A stretch of 33,585 nt of DNA, taken from positions 4,022 to 37,606 of the forward strand of contig JAIDTL010000091.1 of NCBI GenBank assembly GCA_029060725.1, written 5' to 3'. Each line of letters opens with the position of its first letter. Position 1 is the first letter of the stretch. Below, piece after piece: positions 23,809-31,903 of the stretch. This stretch comes from Muribaculaceae bacterium. Lineage in GTDB: Bacteria; Bacteroidota; Bacteroidia; Bacteroidales; Muribaculaceae. A program made the translations under genes and the position numbers. Under the pieces are notes generated by a model. It made no database searches. It had not been told where the DNA came from and saw only the letters and a program-made list of their open reading frames with translations.

Positions 23809-24984
23809 ATGACAGACTTCAATCTAATCACCTACATGAATGAGGAGTTGCGAAGGACTCCTACTGCCTTTCGTCGCTATATGTACGATCGAATTATATG
23901 GGAAGACCGAATGATCGGTCTTGTTGGTCCGCGTGGTGTTGGCAAGTCTACAATGGTGAAGCAGCATATCCTATTACAGCCTGACAAGGATAAATGGCTC
24001 TATGTGTCTGCTGATAATTCCTTTTTCTATAATCATACCCTCACCGGACTTGCCGATGAATGGGTGAAGGAAAACGGTCTACATCTTATAATCGACGAAG
24101 TCCATAAGTATAAAGGCTGGTCGCGCGAATTGAAGCAGATATATGATACTCATCCCGAACTTCAGGTTATATTTACCGGAAGTTCTATTCTTGACATACA
24201 TAAGGGTGTAGCTGATTTAAGTCGCAGGGTATTGATGTTCCAGATGCAGGGACTCTCTTTCCGGGAATACCTGAAATTGTCGAAGGATGTTGATTTTCAG
24301 GTTTATTCTCTCGATGAGATCCTGCACCATAAAGTTGAACTGCCTCTTGATTTACATCCTCTTCCACTTTTCAGGGAGTATCTTGCCAAAGGGTATTATC
24401 CATTCAGTCATCTACCCGGATATGAGCTGCGCCTCCAACAGGTGATGACACAGACCCTTGAGGTCGATATCCCGCAGTATGCAGGAATGAATGTCTCTAC
24501 ATCAAGGAAACTTGCACGACTTCTCGCCATACTGTCTGAATCAGCACCATACAAACCTAATATGGGTAATCTTACAGTTGAGTTAAGTGTGAGCAAGAAT
24601 GATCTGCCTGACTATCTTGTCTATCTCGAAAAGGCCGGCCTTATTGCTCAGCTTCGCGATGAGACGGGTGAGTTGAGAAGTTTGGGAAAGGTAGAGAAGA
24701 TATTCATCGACAATTCCAACCTCATGTATGCGCTGAAGGGGCGGAATACCAATATCGGAAGTGTGCGCGAGACTTTCTTCTACAACCAGATGCGTGTCAA
24801 CAACGACGTTATCGCCGCCAAGAACACTGATTTCCGCATCGAAGATTACATTTTCGAAGTAGGAGGAGCCAAAAAAGGACAGAAGCAATTGGAAAATAAT
24901 CCAAAAGGCATAGTCGTGCGCGATGACATCGAATTCGGCCATGCCAACATTATCCCACTATGGCACTTCGGACTCAATTACTGA
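23809..24984 (+). CDS. AAA_14/DUF4143-type ATP-binding protein
   Basis: A 391-residue P-loop ATPase of the AAA_14-DUF4143 class, widespread in Bacteroidales and archaea and often encoded in many copies. Walker A is GPRGVGKST (G40-T48, K46), Walker B is LIIDEVHKYKGW (D96, E97), and sensor-like IFTGSSILDI and SFREYLKL follow. The C-terminal half has a winged-helix part (LVYLEKAGLIAQL) and a DUF4143 end (GKVEKIFIDNSNLMYAL, FRIEDYIFEVGGAKKGQKQ) resembling a degenerate PD-(D/E)XK nuclease. Biological role of the family is unsettled. A -7 box TAAATTTG lies just upstream at about 23779-23786. Palindromes B and C bracket the gene. Confidence 0.88.
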   Translation: MTDFNLITYMNEELRRTPTAFRRYMYDRIIWEDRMIGLVGPRGVGKSTMVKQHILLQPDKDKWLYVSADNSFFYNHTLTGLADEWVKENGLHLIIDEVHKYKGWSRELKQIYDTHPELQVIFTGSSILDIHKGVADLSRRVLMFQMQGLSFREYLKLSKDVDFQVYSLDEILHHKVELPLDLHPLPLFREYLAKGYYPFSHLPGYELRLQQVMTQTLEVDIPQYAGMNVSTSRKLARLLAILSESAPYKPNMGNLTVELSVSKNDLPDYLVYLEKAGLIAQLRDETGELRSLGKVEKIFIDNSNLMYALKGRNTNIGSVRETFFYNQMRVNNDVIAAKNTDFRIEDYIFEVGGAKKGQKQLENNPKGIVVRDDIEFGHANIIPLWHFGLNY

Positions 24985-25043
24985 AATCAGACATGCTGCC
25001 GCATTCATGTAGACTCAGTAATTCATAAAGTTTTGACAAAATC

Positions 25044-25093
25044 ATCATCCTTTAGGGGAAAGTTTTCTTAAATTCCTTCCCCTAAAGGGTGAC
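25044..25093. repeat. Palindromic repeat, copy C (uninterrupted)
   Basis: CATCCTTTAGGGGAAAG and CTTCCCCTAAAGGGTGAC pair around TTTTCTTAAATTC, in the same orientation as copy A. It shows the empty form of the site into which the MITE inserted in copy A. It lies 60 bp after the ATPase gene. Confidence 0.9.
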
Positions 25094-25143
25094 AACGCAT
25101 AGATCCATCCTCTTGCCTCGTCCTTCAGCATGCATTCTCACGG

Positions 25144-25515
25144 CTATGTATCTCCGATAATGTCAGCAATAAAAGAATCCGTAAAGATGCCTTTTCGCTG
25201 AGCAACAGACATAAGAGCTGAATAGATTCGCCAGAATTCGGGACCATGAGCACGTTCCTTGCGCCTGTTCTTGTTCCTTCTCTTCTCCGTTTCATGGATA
25301 TGATGAGCATATTCATGGATAGCAATTTCTTCCAATGGACAACATTTATCCCATTTAGAATATACCCGAATTCTACATTTTTCAACTATATAAACTCCCA
25401 TTCTCGTCTTGGGCTTCTTGTTGATTACGAAAAGCTCAAACGGCTTTTGACATTTATAGATATCTAATAGCAAATTCTTTAAATAACTCGCTGATTTATC
25501 ACATGTCTTGATCAT
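25144..25515 (-). CDS. Small SprT-like zinc metallopeptidase
   Basis: A 123-residue protein with a zincin motif H67-E68-x-x-H71 (AIHEYAHHIH) and a downstream H90 in ERAHGPEFW that can be the third zinc ligand. This is the SprT/WLM-like arrangement, here in a minimal protein. The N-terminal ~60 residues form beta strands (PFELFVINKKPKTRMGVYIV). The usual C-terminal zinc ribbon of SprT is absent. It follows a small basic unknown gene by 16 bp, probably as an operon. Target proteins are unknown. Confidence 0.72.
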   Translation of the reverse strand: MIKTCDKSASYLKNLLLDIYKCQKPFELFVINKKPKTRMGVYIVEKCRIRVYSKWDKCCPLEEIAIHEYAHHIHETEKRRNKNRRKERAHGPEFWRIYSALMSVAQRKGIFTDSFIADIIGDT

Positions 25516-25531
25516 AATTTATCTTTATGTA

Positions 25532-25816
25532 TCACCTTAGTTTATTAAAAAACACAATAATAAACTGAAGATGTCTCAAATCTTGAATCAGCCTTAATAT
25601 TTTGCGTTTACTGCGATTATGGTTTATATTACGTCGTTTATCGGCATCAGACAACCATTTCCATGCTTTTACAGAAAGACCCGGATCCTCATAAGGAGAC
25701 TTAATTTCTCTTTTCAATTCTCTTCTTATTGACTTATCCCTACAATAAGGGAGGTCTATGATCAGTTTAATTTGTTTTGCTCGTAACTTATATTCGTTTG
25801 CAGGTAGGGGATTCAA
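25532..25816 (-). CDS. Small basic protein of unknown function
   Basis: A 94-residue, very basic protein (RELKREIKSPYEDPGLSVKAWKWLSDADKRRNINHNRSKRKI). No known motif; the composition suggests nucleic-acid binding or a fragment of a larger gene. It sits 16 bp ahead of the zinc peptidase gene on the same strand, which supports it being real. The C-terminus ends in a hydrophobic run, LQFIIVFFNKLR. It could be a degenerate remnant. Confidence 0.5.
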   Translation of the reverse strand: MNPLPANEYKLRAKQIKLIIDLPYCRDKSIRRELKREIKSPYEDPGLSVKAWKWLSDADKRRNINHNRSKRKILRLIQDLRHLQFIIVFFNKLR

Positions 25817-25890
25817 AAGTTCTACCCAAGAGATTGGAATAATTCATTTACCGTCATTCTTTTATTTATGTTTAGCAAGTATGTTGAAGT

Positions 25891-25985
25891 CTCACGCAGA
25901 GGAGCAAAGGGCTCGCTGAGATTTTGTCTTAAGTCTTAAGAGGTCATCACTCGGAAGCAAAGCGGCAGAGGCTCTCTCGCTCCGC
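25891..25985. repeat. Dispersed GC-richer repeat, copy 1
   Basis: CTCACGCAGAGGAGCAAAGG, then CACTCGGAAGCAAAG and GAGGCTCTCTCGCTC, matches 31047-31145 in the same order. The 25817-26163 stretch holds no gene; besides this it contains TAGGCGCA motifs and an inverted CTCTCTCTTCGAGAGA near 26118. Confidence 0.75.
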
Positions 25986-26163
25986 TCGCGTACCGATAGT
26001 GGGAGACTGAGAAGGTCACTGTCTCGCTTTTAGGTCGTTGCATTCGGTTGGAACCGGGGGTTAGGCGCATCTTATCTTGTTTCGGGCGACGGGTACTTGT
26101 TGGGTTAGGCGCAGATCTCTCTCTTCGAGAGATTCGCAAAACGGGCAGATGGGCACAGAAATA

Positions 26164-26292
26164 TTATTTACCGGTCCAAACGCTTTTGGGATCTGAGTTA
26201 TAGTCGGTCGTAAACTCCACGCTCATTCCTGGAGCGATTTTTCTTTTTCCGTCATTATAGGTCTTGACGGCAGTTGCTTTCCAGACTTGCAT
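26164..26292 (-). CDS. 42-residue conserved-looking small protein
   Basis: A short ORF reading MQVWKATAVKTYNDGKRKIA, then PGMSVEFTTDYNS and a WTGK end. The pattern of a short beta-type protein with a basic N-terminal half and PGMSVEF resembles small proteins annotated DUF6140 in Bacteroidales; this is from memory. A consensus -7 box TAATTTTG lies on its strand at 26326-26319, 26 bp ahead of the ATG, which supports expression. No neighbour shares its operon. Confidence 0.65.
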   Translation of the reverse strand: MQVWKATAVKTYNDGKRKIAPGMSVEFTTDYNSDPKSVWTGK

Positions 26293-26416
26293 AATTTAAG
26301 ATGTTTTAATGTTCGATGCAAAATTAGCGCATGCGATTGCCAAAATTTGTCAGTGACAGAAAAAATATATCATAAGGATATCGTCTTTTCATACAAACTT
26401 ATACGATATAACATAC

Positions 26417-26460
26417 AAAAAGAGCTGGCATCGTCTTCCCGACAATGCCATCTCTTTTTT
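26417..26460. terminator. Bidirectional terminator
   Basis: AAAGAGcTGGCAT and ATGCCAtCTCTTT form a long stem with A-runs and T-runs on the outer sides (AAAAAGAG; CTCTTTTTT). It follows the stop of the minus-strand PD-(D/E)XK gene by 17 bp. Confidence 0.85.
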
Positions 26461-26476
26461 CTTCACCTATGCGTAA

Positions 26477-27664
26477 TTATTTATTAGTGATTTTTACAAA
26501 GAATTTAATAATCGATGCTAACGACTCCTCTTCATTTAGTTTGTATTCTATATAATTGTCATATTTGGACTCTCTATTTTTCAGTGCTTCCCTTTCAGAC
26601 TCATGATTCTCAAGAATCGAGGACTTCCAGTTTTCAATTATACCATCATTTATTATCCTCATCCTATACTTAAAATCTTCCGCACAGAATATATAGATTT
26701 CTCTTTTACAGCCAAGCTTCACAACACAACAATTTTCATAGGTTGGATGCTTAATCAGCTTTGATATACTAGACAGTTTTAATATAAGTCTATTTGCTAA
26801 TTGTTTTCCTAGATCTTTAAGCATCTTGGAAAAGCTGCCATTTTCATCGATTTCTTTTATTTTATTTATTATACAAAGATTTTTATTTAAACTATCATCA
26901 TCTTTTTGCTTGCCAAACAAGAAATCTCGCAACTTGAGGATTGAAACATGTTTCAAACTTTCGGGCTTCAACGCATTTAATAGTTTTGCATATTGGCTAA
27001 GGATTTCTTTTGAATTATCATATTCCGCTGCGCTAATGCAAGGTAAGACCCAATCATTAATTAAAGATTTTCCAGAATTACCATAATCATTTGCAGGAAT
27101 AATCCTTAATCTGAACTTACCCTCATAATCTTTGTCTAAATGAGGATAATTTCCTAAAGACATCGGCAAATATACTATAGCATCTACAGTATATTCATTA
27201 CACCCATCCATTTCATCAAAGTATCTTTCCAATTGGCGGGGCATATCATTTGCATCATGAAGTTTATTTTCTATAATAATGCAATGTCTATTTTCGGGAG
27301 TTTGGATAAGGAAATCAATTCGCCCTGAATCCGTCCCTTGCAGAAACCTTTCTTTTTCTACGATGGTATTAGAACCATAATATTTTATAGAATCTTCAAG
27401 ACCAAGCATCTGTAAGAAGATGTTTAGGAACTTATGTTTCTCTCCATGTCCACCTTGAGGATTAAGAAATGCGTACAATATATCTCCGTGAAAATTCTCT
27501 CGGAAATAATAATCAGATATAATAGTAAATATGTTAAAACCTGCGGAATCACATTCTTTTGATGCTTTCTCATACTCTTCGATGATACTCTTAAGCTCTG
27601 GATTCTCTAAGAAATCAGTCAACTCTTTCGGCAAATCTTTATTAAACAAACTTTCTTCACTCAT
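26477..27664 (-). CDS. PD-(D/E)XK nuclease family protein (PDDEXK_4-like)
   Basis: A 395-residue protein of the PDDEXK_4 class. The nuclease core has NFHGDILYAFLNP (conserved acidic element near residue 62), GRIDFLIQ with D117, and CIIIENKLHDAND with E132 and K134, then QLERYFDEM, a standard family end. The rest is helical with no other domain seen. Such stand-alone nucleases are common beside defence genes, but their role is unknown. A promoter with TTG and TAAATTTG (27699-27692 on its strand) precedes it. Very AT-rich, unlike its neighbour at 28.9 kb. A 15-bp direct repeat lies on each side (26338 and 28078). Confidence 0.85.
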   Translation of the reverse strand: MSEESLFNKDLPKELTDFLENPELKSIIEEYEKASKECDSAGFNIFTIISDYYFRENFHGDILYAFLNPQGGHGEKHKFLNIFLQMLGLEDSIKYYGSNTIVEKERFLQGTDSGRIDFLIQTPENRHCIIIENKLHDANDMPRQLERYFDEMDGCNEYTVDAIVYLPMSLGNYPHLDKDYEGKFRLRIIPANDYGNSGKSLINDWVLPCISAAEYDNSKEILSQYAKLLNALKPESLKHVSILKLRDFLFGKQKDDDSLNKNLCIINKIKEIDENGSFSKMLKDLGKQLANRLILKLSSISKLIKHPTYENCCVVKLGCKREIYIFCAEDFKYRMRIINDGIIENWKSSILENHESEREALKNRESKYDNYIEYKLNEEESLASIIKFFVKITNK

Positions 27665-27894
27665 AAAAAAACATTTAGTGTTAACGATGCAAATTTACGA
27701 AACAAAATTCATATAGACAATCGATACGCGCAGTAATTCTATATTTTCAGCCCAATAATTATTGTACCATACTTCATCGAATAATCCGATCAATACTTTT
27801 GTGTTCTTTCGTAAAATGTGAAGGTTCTATGTGCCAAAATCATAACTATATCATAAAGCGCCTCTCCGAGGCTACAGAGCTTTTGTCGGGGCAG

Positions 27895-27918
27895 CCCCGG
27901 ACTGAAGTCCGGGGTTTT
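27895..27918. repeat. REP-like GC hairpin in a gene-free stretch
   Basis: CCCCGGAC-TGAA-GTCCGGGG followed by TTTT. The surrounding TCCGAGGCTACAGAGC and CACTCCGAGCTGCAAG are typical of REP-like intergenic palindromes. Apart from this, the PDDEXK promoter and a repeated 15-mer at 28078-28092, I see nothing in 27700-28202. Confidence 0.7.
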
Positions 27919-28202
27919 GGCATAATGGCAGCACTCCGAGCTGCAAGTCAAATTCTTAAATACAAATTCTAAAAATGGGACATAATAATCGGAACATCTA
28001 ACTGAACACCCTATTTATGAGTCTCATCCTGCGACTCGCAGACGATATAGAAACGAATATCTCCTCGACCGTCGGAGTGCCAAAATTTGTCACTGGCAAA
28101 TAAATTTTCAGAATTTTTAAAATGCATATCCGAATTTTGATTTCTATTGTTATATCATAGCGTCTTTTATTCTTCCAATTATAATCAACACAATTATTTA
28201 TT

Positions 28203-28799
28203 ATGAAAATTCTTCATCTTTCTGACACCCATGGTTGTCATCATCGTTTGTGTAATCTTCCGGAAGCTGACTTTTTAGTTCATTCAGGTGATTTTACTAT
28301 GACAGGTACCGAATCGGAGGCACTTGATTTCTTAAACTGGCTCTGTGACTTGCCATATAAACATAAGATTTTTATTTGTGGGAATCATGATGACTGTCTG
28401 TATGATGCAAATATTGATGGACTTGACAATAACGTGCATTATCTTTGCAATTCGGGCGTGGAAATAGACGGCATAAAATTTTATGGAGTACCTATGTTTA
28501 TGAATGATTGCATTACTTCCCGACAAAATTATAACTATGCCAATATTCCAGCCGATACAGATATTCTCATAACCCATTCACCAGCATACGGAATACTTGA
28601 TTTTGATGATAATACACATTATGGATTGAAAACTTTACTGGAAAGAATCACGACAATAAAGCCCAAGTTTCATTTGTTTGGCCATATACATAGTATGCAT
28701 GGTATCTCGCAGAAAAATGGCACTTTCTTTTCAAATGGAGCCATCATGAATTCAGATTATACTAATCTCAATATGCCAAACTTGATCGAGATACAATAA
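28203..28799 (+). CDS. Calcineurin-like metallophosphoesterase
   Basis: A 198-residue binuclear metal phosphoesterase resembling the MPPED/YfcE-like branch. All metal motifs are visible: HLSDTHG (D8, H10), VHSGDF (D30), CGNHDDCLYD, ILITHSPAYG and FGHIHSMHG. The size is that of a single catalytic domain without accessory modules. Substrate unknown; members act on cyclic nucleotides or RNA 2',3'-cyclic phosphates among others. If the latter, it would fit the RNA-repair genes nearby, but that is speculation. No operator like the rtcB one is upstream. It ends 101 bp before the AAA+ gene. Confidence 0.88.
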   Translation: MKILHLSDTHGCHHRLCNLPEADFLVHSGDFTMTGTESEALDFLNWLCDLPYKHKIFICGNHDDCLYDANIDGLDNNVHYLCNSGVEIDGIKFYGVPMFMNDCITSRQNYNYANIPADTDILITHSPAYGILDFDDNTHYGLKTLLERITTIKPKFHLFGHIHSMHGISQKNGTFFSNGAIMNSDYTNLNMPNLIEIQ

Positions 28800-28837
28800 A
28801 CATTTAAATTTTTTTAAAAAATTACTTTTTTCTTGAA

Positions 28838-28875
28838 GGTGTATCGCCAAATGATACACCCTCGGTCTAATTTTG
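28838..28875 (+). promoter_or_regulatory. AAA+ gene promoter with perfect-dyad WYL-regulon-type operator
   Basis: GGTGTATC-GCCAAAT-GATACACC (28838-28860) is a perfect 8-7-8 dyad, 7 bp ahead of -7 box TAATTTTG (28868-28875). It is the most symmetric of the four sites and sits over the -33 position. Confidence 0.82.
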
Positions 28876-28900
28876 TACTTGTCAACGTAATATAATCGAT

Positions 28901-30994
28901 ATGAGCAAGAAATCAATACAATACCTGAAACAGGCAGCCGGCAAATTGCGTGATGGCAAACTGAAACGATTAGGCACCAAAGAGCTTTCTGAAGCTCTTG
29001 AAGGACTCATCGCAACACTTGGTCTTGAGTCAAAAGAAGAGGCAATCATATTCTCGGCACTCTTTGACATGAGTTGCGGTGGCCGCTGCTCCGACCTTGA
29101 CGATGTCGCAACATACTTCGGAGCTGCCCAGCTTGATGTGATGGAGTATGTGCCTGATCTCAAAAGACTGATACAAAAAGGGTTTGTCACCCAGACAAAC
29201 CTAAGCGAGTGTCGTCTCGTTCGTCAGAACTTTATGGTGACCAACTATGTGATCGGATGCATTATCGAAAACAAGAGACCTGAGTTTCGCAAAAGCCAGA
29301 TTCTCGATAAGGAATTCGACCGCTATGACTTCTGCAAATTAGTGGATTCTCAAATCCAAGATAACGACGTGACGGCAGAATCCATGCTACAATTTGTCGA
29401 TACCATCGAGAATGAGAACTCTTCGATGCCATTGGTGAAAGAGCTTAAGGGAATCATAGACTCTCTTCCTGACCGAGCTCTGTTTTATGAAATATGCCAT
29501 GACTTTGTCAGCAATGAGCACAATAGACGCTCACATATAGAGGCCACCCTTAAGGATATGTATGAAGCATACGGAGTGAGATTCAAGGTAAAGAAATCTA
29601 TCATCGAGGGCACCAATCCTTTGATAAAAAAGAATCTTGTAGAAGTAGTAGGTAATAAAGAAGAGACCATTCTTACTGCCAAGGGGCAGAAACTTTTCCT
29701 GCAGGAAGACTTCGGTGCGTTCGGTCCGCAGTATTATGGATTGAATCTTTATTCATTTGCTCAGAAAATTAAAGAATACGTCCACAGCAGCGAGCATGAC
29801 GTCGACAATGCAATGGCAATGTCGCGTTTATCTGAGAAGATAAACCTTTTTGAGGATGCCAATATGGGAAGCATCCCTGAGTTGGCACATATACGTGATG
29901 TGATCCCCGAAGCGGACTTACGCGCCCTCTTCTACACCGGGTGCGACGCATGCGCTAACGCCGAAACGCTAAGCCTTTCGAGAGAACTGGGTGAACTTTA
30001 TCCCATCAAGGAGCGGAATCAGGCAATAAAGGAGTTTAAGGAGGAATCTCACAAACTCCAGCGCCTGGACCTTATGGAGATGGTGACCAACTCCTCTTTA
30101 TTCGGTGAATACACTGCGCTCCAACTTACTGACAAGGGTAAAGAGCTTTATTTTGGGGATGACGCTGCCCTCTATATAGAAAAACCTGACACCAAGACCC
30201 TCATCAAAGCTACCGACATCAAAGAGAAGCAACTCTTTTTCGCTCCAGCAGAAGCTGAATATCTTAATATGGTAGGCAATTCGCTCAAAGAGGAAAACTA
30301 TTCCGTGCTTGCAAAGCGACTTGAAGACAAGGGTCTGCCTAAAGGTATAGCAGTGCTTCTTTACGGCGCTCCCGGTACCGGCAAAACCGAATCAGTAATG
30401 CAATGGGCTCGCTCCACGGGTCGCGATATCATACATGTTGATATTTCGGCTTCCAAGAGCATGTGGTATGGTGAAAGCGAGAAGATCATCAAAGAGATTT
30501 TCACTCGCTACAAACGACAGTGCAAGCGTACGGCCCTGAAACCGATCCTTCTATTCAATGAGGCGGACGCAATCTTTTCCTCTCGCAAGACAGGTAACAA
30601 CAGCAGTATAGACCAGACAGAGAATGCCATCCAAAATATAATTTTGGAGGAAATGGAGCAGTTGGACGGCATATTGATTGCCACCACCAACCTTGCGGAA
30701 AATCTTGATAAAGCTTTTGAACGCCGTTTCCTATTCAAAATCCGTCTCGATAAACCATCTATCGAGGCTAAGAAGAACATCTGGGTCAGTAAACTTCCAT
30801 CCCTTAACGAAAGTGAAGCGATGTCGTTAGCAGGACGCTATGATTTCAGTGGCGGAGAAATCGACAATATCGTGAGGAAAGCCCTGTTGTCGGAAATTTT
30901 AGAAGGGAAGGAACCATCGTTTGCTGAGCTCGAAAAGCTATGCGCAGAGGAAAAGCTCAGGAGCAATTCCTCTCGCGTAAAAATCGGATTCTAA
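28901..30994 (+). CDS. Large AAA+ ATPase with uncharacterised N-terminal region
   Basis: A 697-residue protein. The C-terminal AAA+ module (about 470-690) has Walker A GAPGTGKTE with K495, Walker B ILLFNEADAIF with N553-E554-A555-D556 in place of the usual D-E-A-D, an arginine-finger-like ERRFLFKIRLDKP, and a sensor-2-like GGEIDNIVRKAL. This is close to classical FtsH/spastin-type ATPases. The N-terminal ~460 residues are helical, with winged-helix-like repeats and a DMSCGGRCSDLDDVATYFG segment; I do not recognise a domain. Its promoter has the strongest dyad of the predicted WYL regulon, so it is likely co-controlled with rtcB. A partner gene is not visible; function unknown. Confidence 0.8.
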   Translation: MSKKSIQYLKQAAGKLRDGKLKRLGTKELSEALEGLIATLGLESKEEAIIFSALFDMSCGGRCSDLDDVATYFGAAQLDVMEYVPDLKRLIQKGFVTQTNLSECRLVRQNFMVTNYVIGCIIENKRPEFRKSQILDKEFDRYDFCKLVDSQIQDNDVTAESMLQFVDTIENENSSMPLVKELKGIIDSLPDRALFYEICHDFVSNEHNRRSHIEATLKDMYEAYGVRFKVKKSIIEGTNPLIKKNLVEVVGNKEETILTAKGQKLFLQEDFGAFGPQYYGLNLYSFAQKIKEYVHSSEHDVDNAMAMSRLSEKINLFEDANMGSIPELAHIRDVIPEADLRALFYTGCDACANAETLSLSRELGELYPIKERNQAIKEFKEESHKLQRLDLMEMVTNSSLFGEYTALQLTDKGKELYFGDDAALYIEKPDTKTLIKATDIKEKQLFFAPAEAEYLNMVGNSLKEENYSVLAKRLEDKGLPKGIAVLLYGAPGTGKTESVMQWARSTGRDIIHVDISASKSMWYGESEKIIKEIFTRYKRQCKRTALKPILLFNEADAIFSSRKTGNNSSIDQTENAIQNIILEEMEQLDGILIATTNLAENLDKAFERRFLFKIRLDKPSIEAKKNIWVSKLPSLNESEAMSLAGRYDFSGGEIDNIVRKALLSEILEGKEPSFAELEKLCAEEKLRSNSSRVKIGF

Positions 30995-31046
30995 GCTGAT
31001 TACTTAAGTTTCGGATTTAGTAATCTATTATCATGTAAATATTTAT

Positions 31047-31145
31047 CTCACGCAAAGGCGCAAAGGGCTCGCTGAGGGCAACAATCAAATATCAACGATC
31101 ATTACTTCACTCGGAAGCAAAGAGCGCTGAGGCTCGCTCGCTGGC
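31047..31145. repeat. Dispersed GC-richer repeat, copy 2
   Basis: CTCACGCAAAGGCGCAAAGG and later CACTCGGAAGCAAAGAG, GAGGCTCGCTCGCT match the copy at 25891-25985 with small differences. Confidence 0.75.
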
Positions 31146-31187
31146 GCTACGCATTGCATGAATGAGGCAGACTCTGATACTTCCTCT

Positions 31188-31240
31188 CGCGCGTCAGACA
31201 ACGTAATAGAGCATGCTCCGCATGCGCCCACGCGCGTCAA
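31188..31240. repeat. Inverted single copy of the 43-bp palindromic repeat
   Basis: AACGTAATAGAGCATGCTCC and GCATGCGCCCACGCGCGTCA are the reverse complement of the tandem unit at 31703-31860. The core GAGCATGCTCCGCATGC is palindromic. Confidence 0.85.
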
Positions 31241-31249
31241 TACTTTCTT

Positions 31250-31640
31250 AAGAGATGGATCTAATTTGATATAGCGACGTCGCGGATCGCCTGGCTTCGC
31301 CGGCTGTGCCGCTGACGCTGGCGGATTTTCGCGGATCTTTCTAATTTTCTTAGCTTTAGGTGTGCTTCCGGGCTTCGGGCGTACGCTCACGGATGAAAGC
31401 TGGGCATCGCTACGCTCGCCATTGCGGATCCCCTGCTTCAGAGAAAATCCGCAATAGCCGGCGACGCCAAGGCTCAGCCTTGATCAGCGAGCGAATGCCC
31501 GAAGCACGGGCACTTAATTCTACCTCGGAGAGGTTTTCCTAAATTGCTTAACCCCAGGTTTTAGCCTGTGGGGATCCGCGGGGATCCGCCGCCATCGGCG
31601 AAATAAGCGAGCGAAGCGACAGCGATCCGCGTTGTGAACA
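31250..31640. other. Gene-free, repeat-rich segment
   Basis: Higher in GC than its surroundings and full of CGGATC/GGATCCGC words (for example near 31280, 31332, 31422, 31573). A hairpin CCCCAGG/CCTGTGGGG lies at 31552-31573. ORFs here have repeat-like, low-complexity translations and no promoter. I see no gene between 30995 and 31903. Confidence 0.6.
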
Positions 31641-31702
31641 TCATCTTAAAAGATCTAATAGCAATGACATTTTGGGAGGTGACAGCTTGCAGGTTACCAT
31701 TG

Positions 31703-31860
31703 GACGCGGGGGGACGCATGCGGAGCATGCTTTATTACGTTGTTTGACGCGGGGGGGCGCATGCGGAGCATGCTCTATTACGTTGATTGACGCGGGGGGA
31801 CGCACTCGGAGAGTGCTAACTACTCTGTCTGACTCGGTGGGACGCATGCGGAAATTGTGT
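31703..31860. repeat. About four tandem 43-bp palindromic repeats
   Basis: GACGCG/GACTCG starts units at 31703, 31746, 31789 and 31831 (period 43, 43, 42). Units 1 and 2 contain GCATGCGGAGCATGC; unit 3 has CGCACTCGGAGAGTGC, where both arms changed so as to keep the pairing. Inverted copies lie at 31188-31240 and 33079-33115. Confidence 0.9.
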
Positions 31861-31903
31861 GATCATAAACATGCGTTTAGTGTAAATCCGAAAGTTGAGC
31901 TGA

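Noticed and set aside
25510..25531. A further WYL-type operator (TGTATCACC word) before the zinc peptidase
   Set aside because: It lacks the spacer AAAT, the second half-site and a -7 box at the 7-bp distance.
31085..31390. 101-codon minus-strand reading frame
   Set aside because: Composed of dispersed repeats (RPKPGSTPKAKKIRKIREN-type low complexity) with no start signal.
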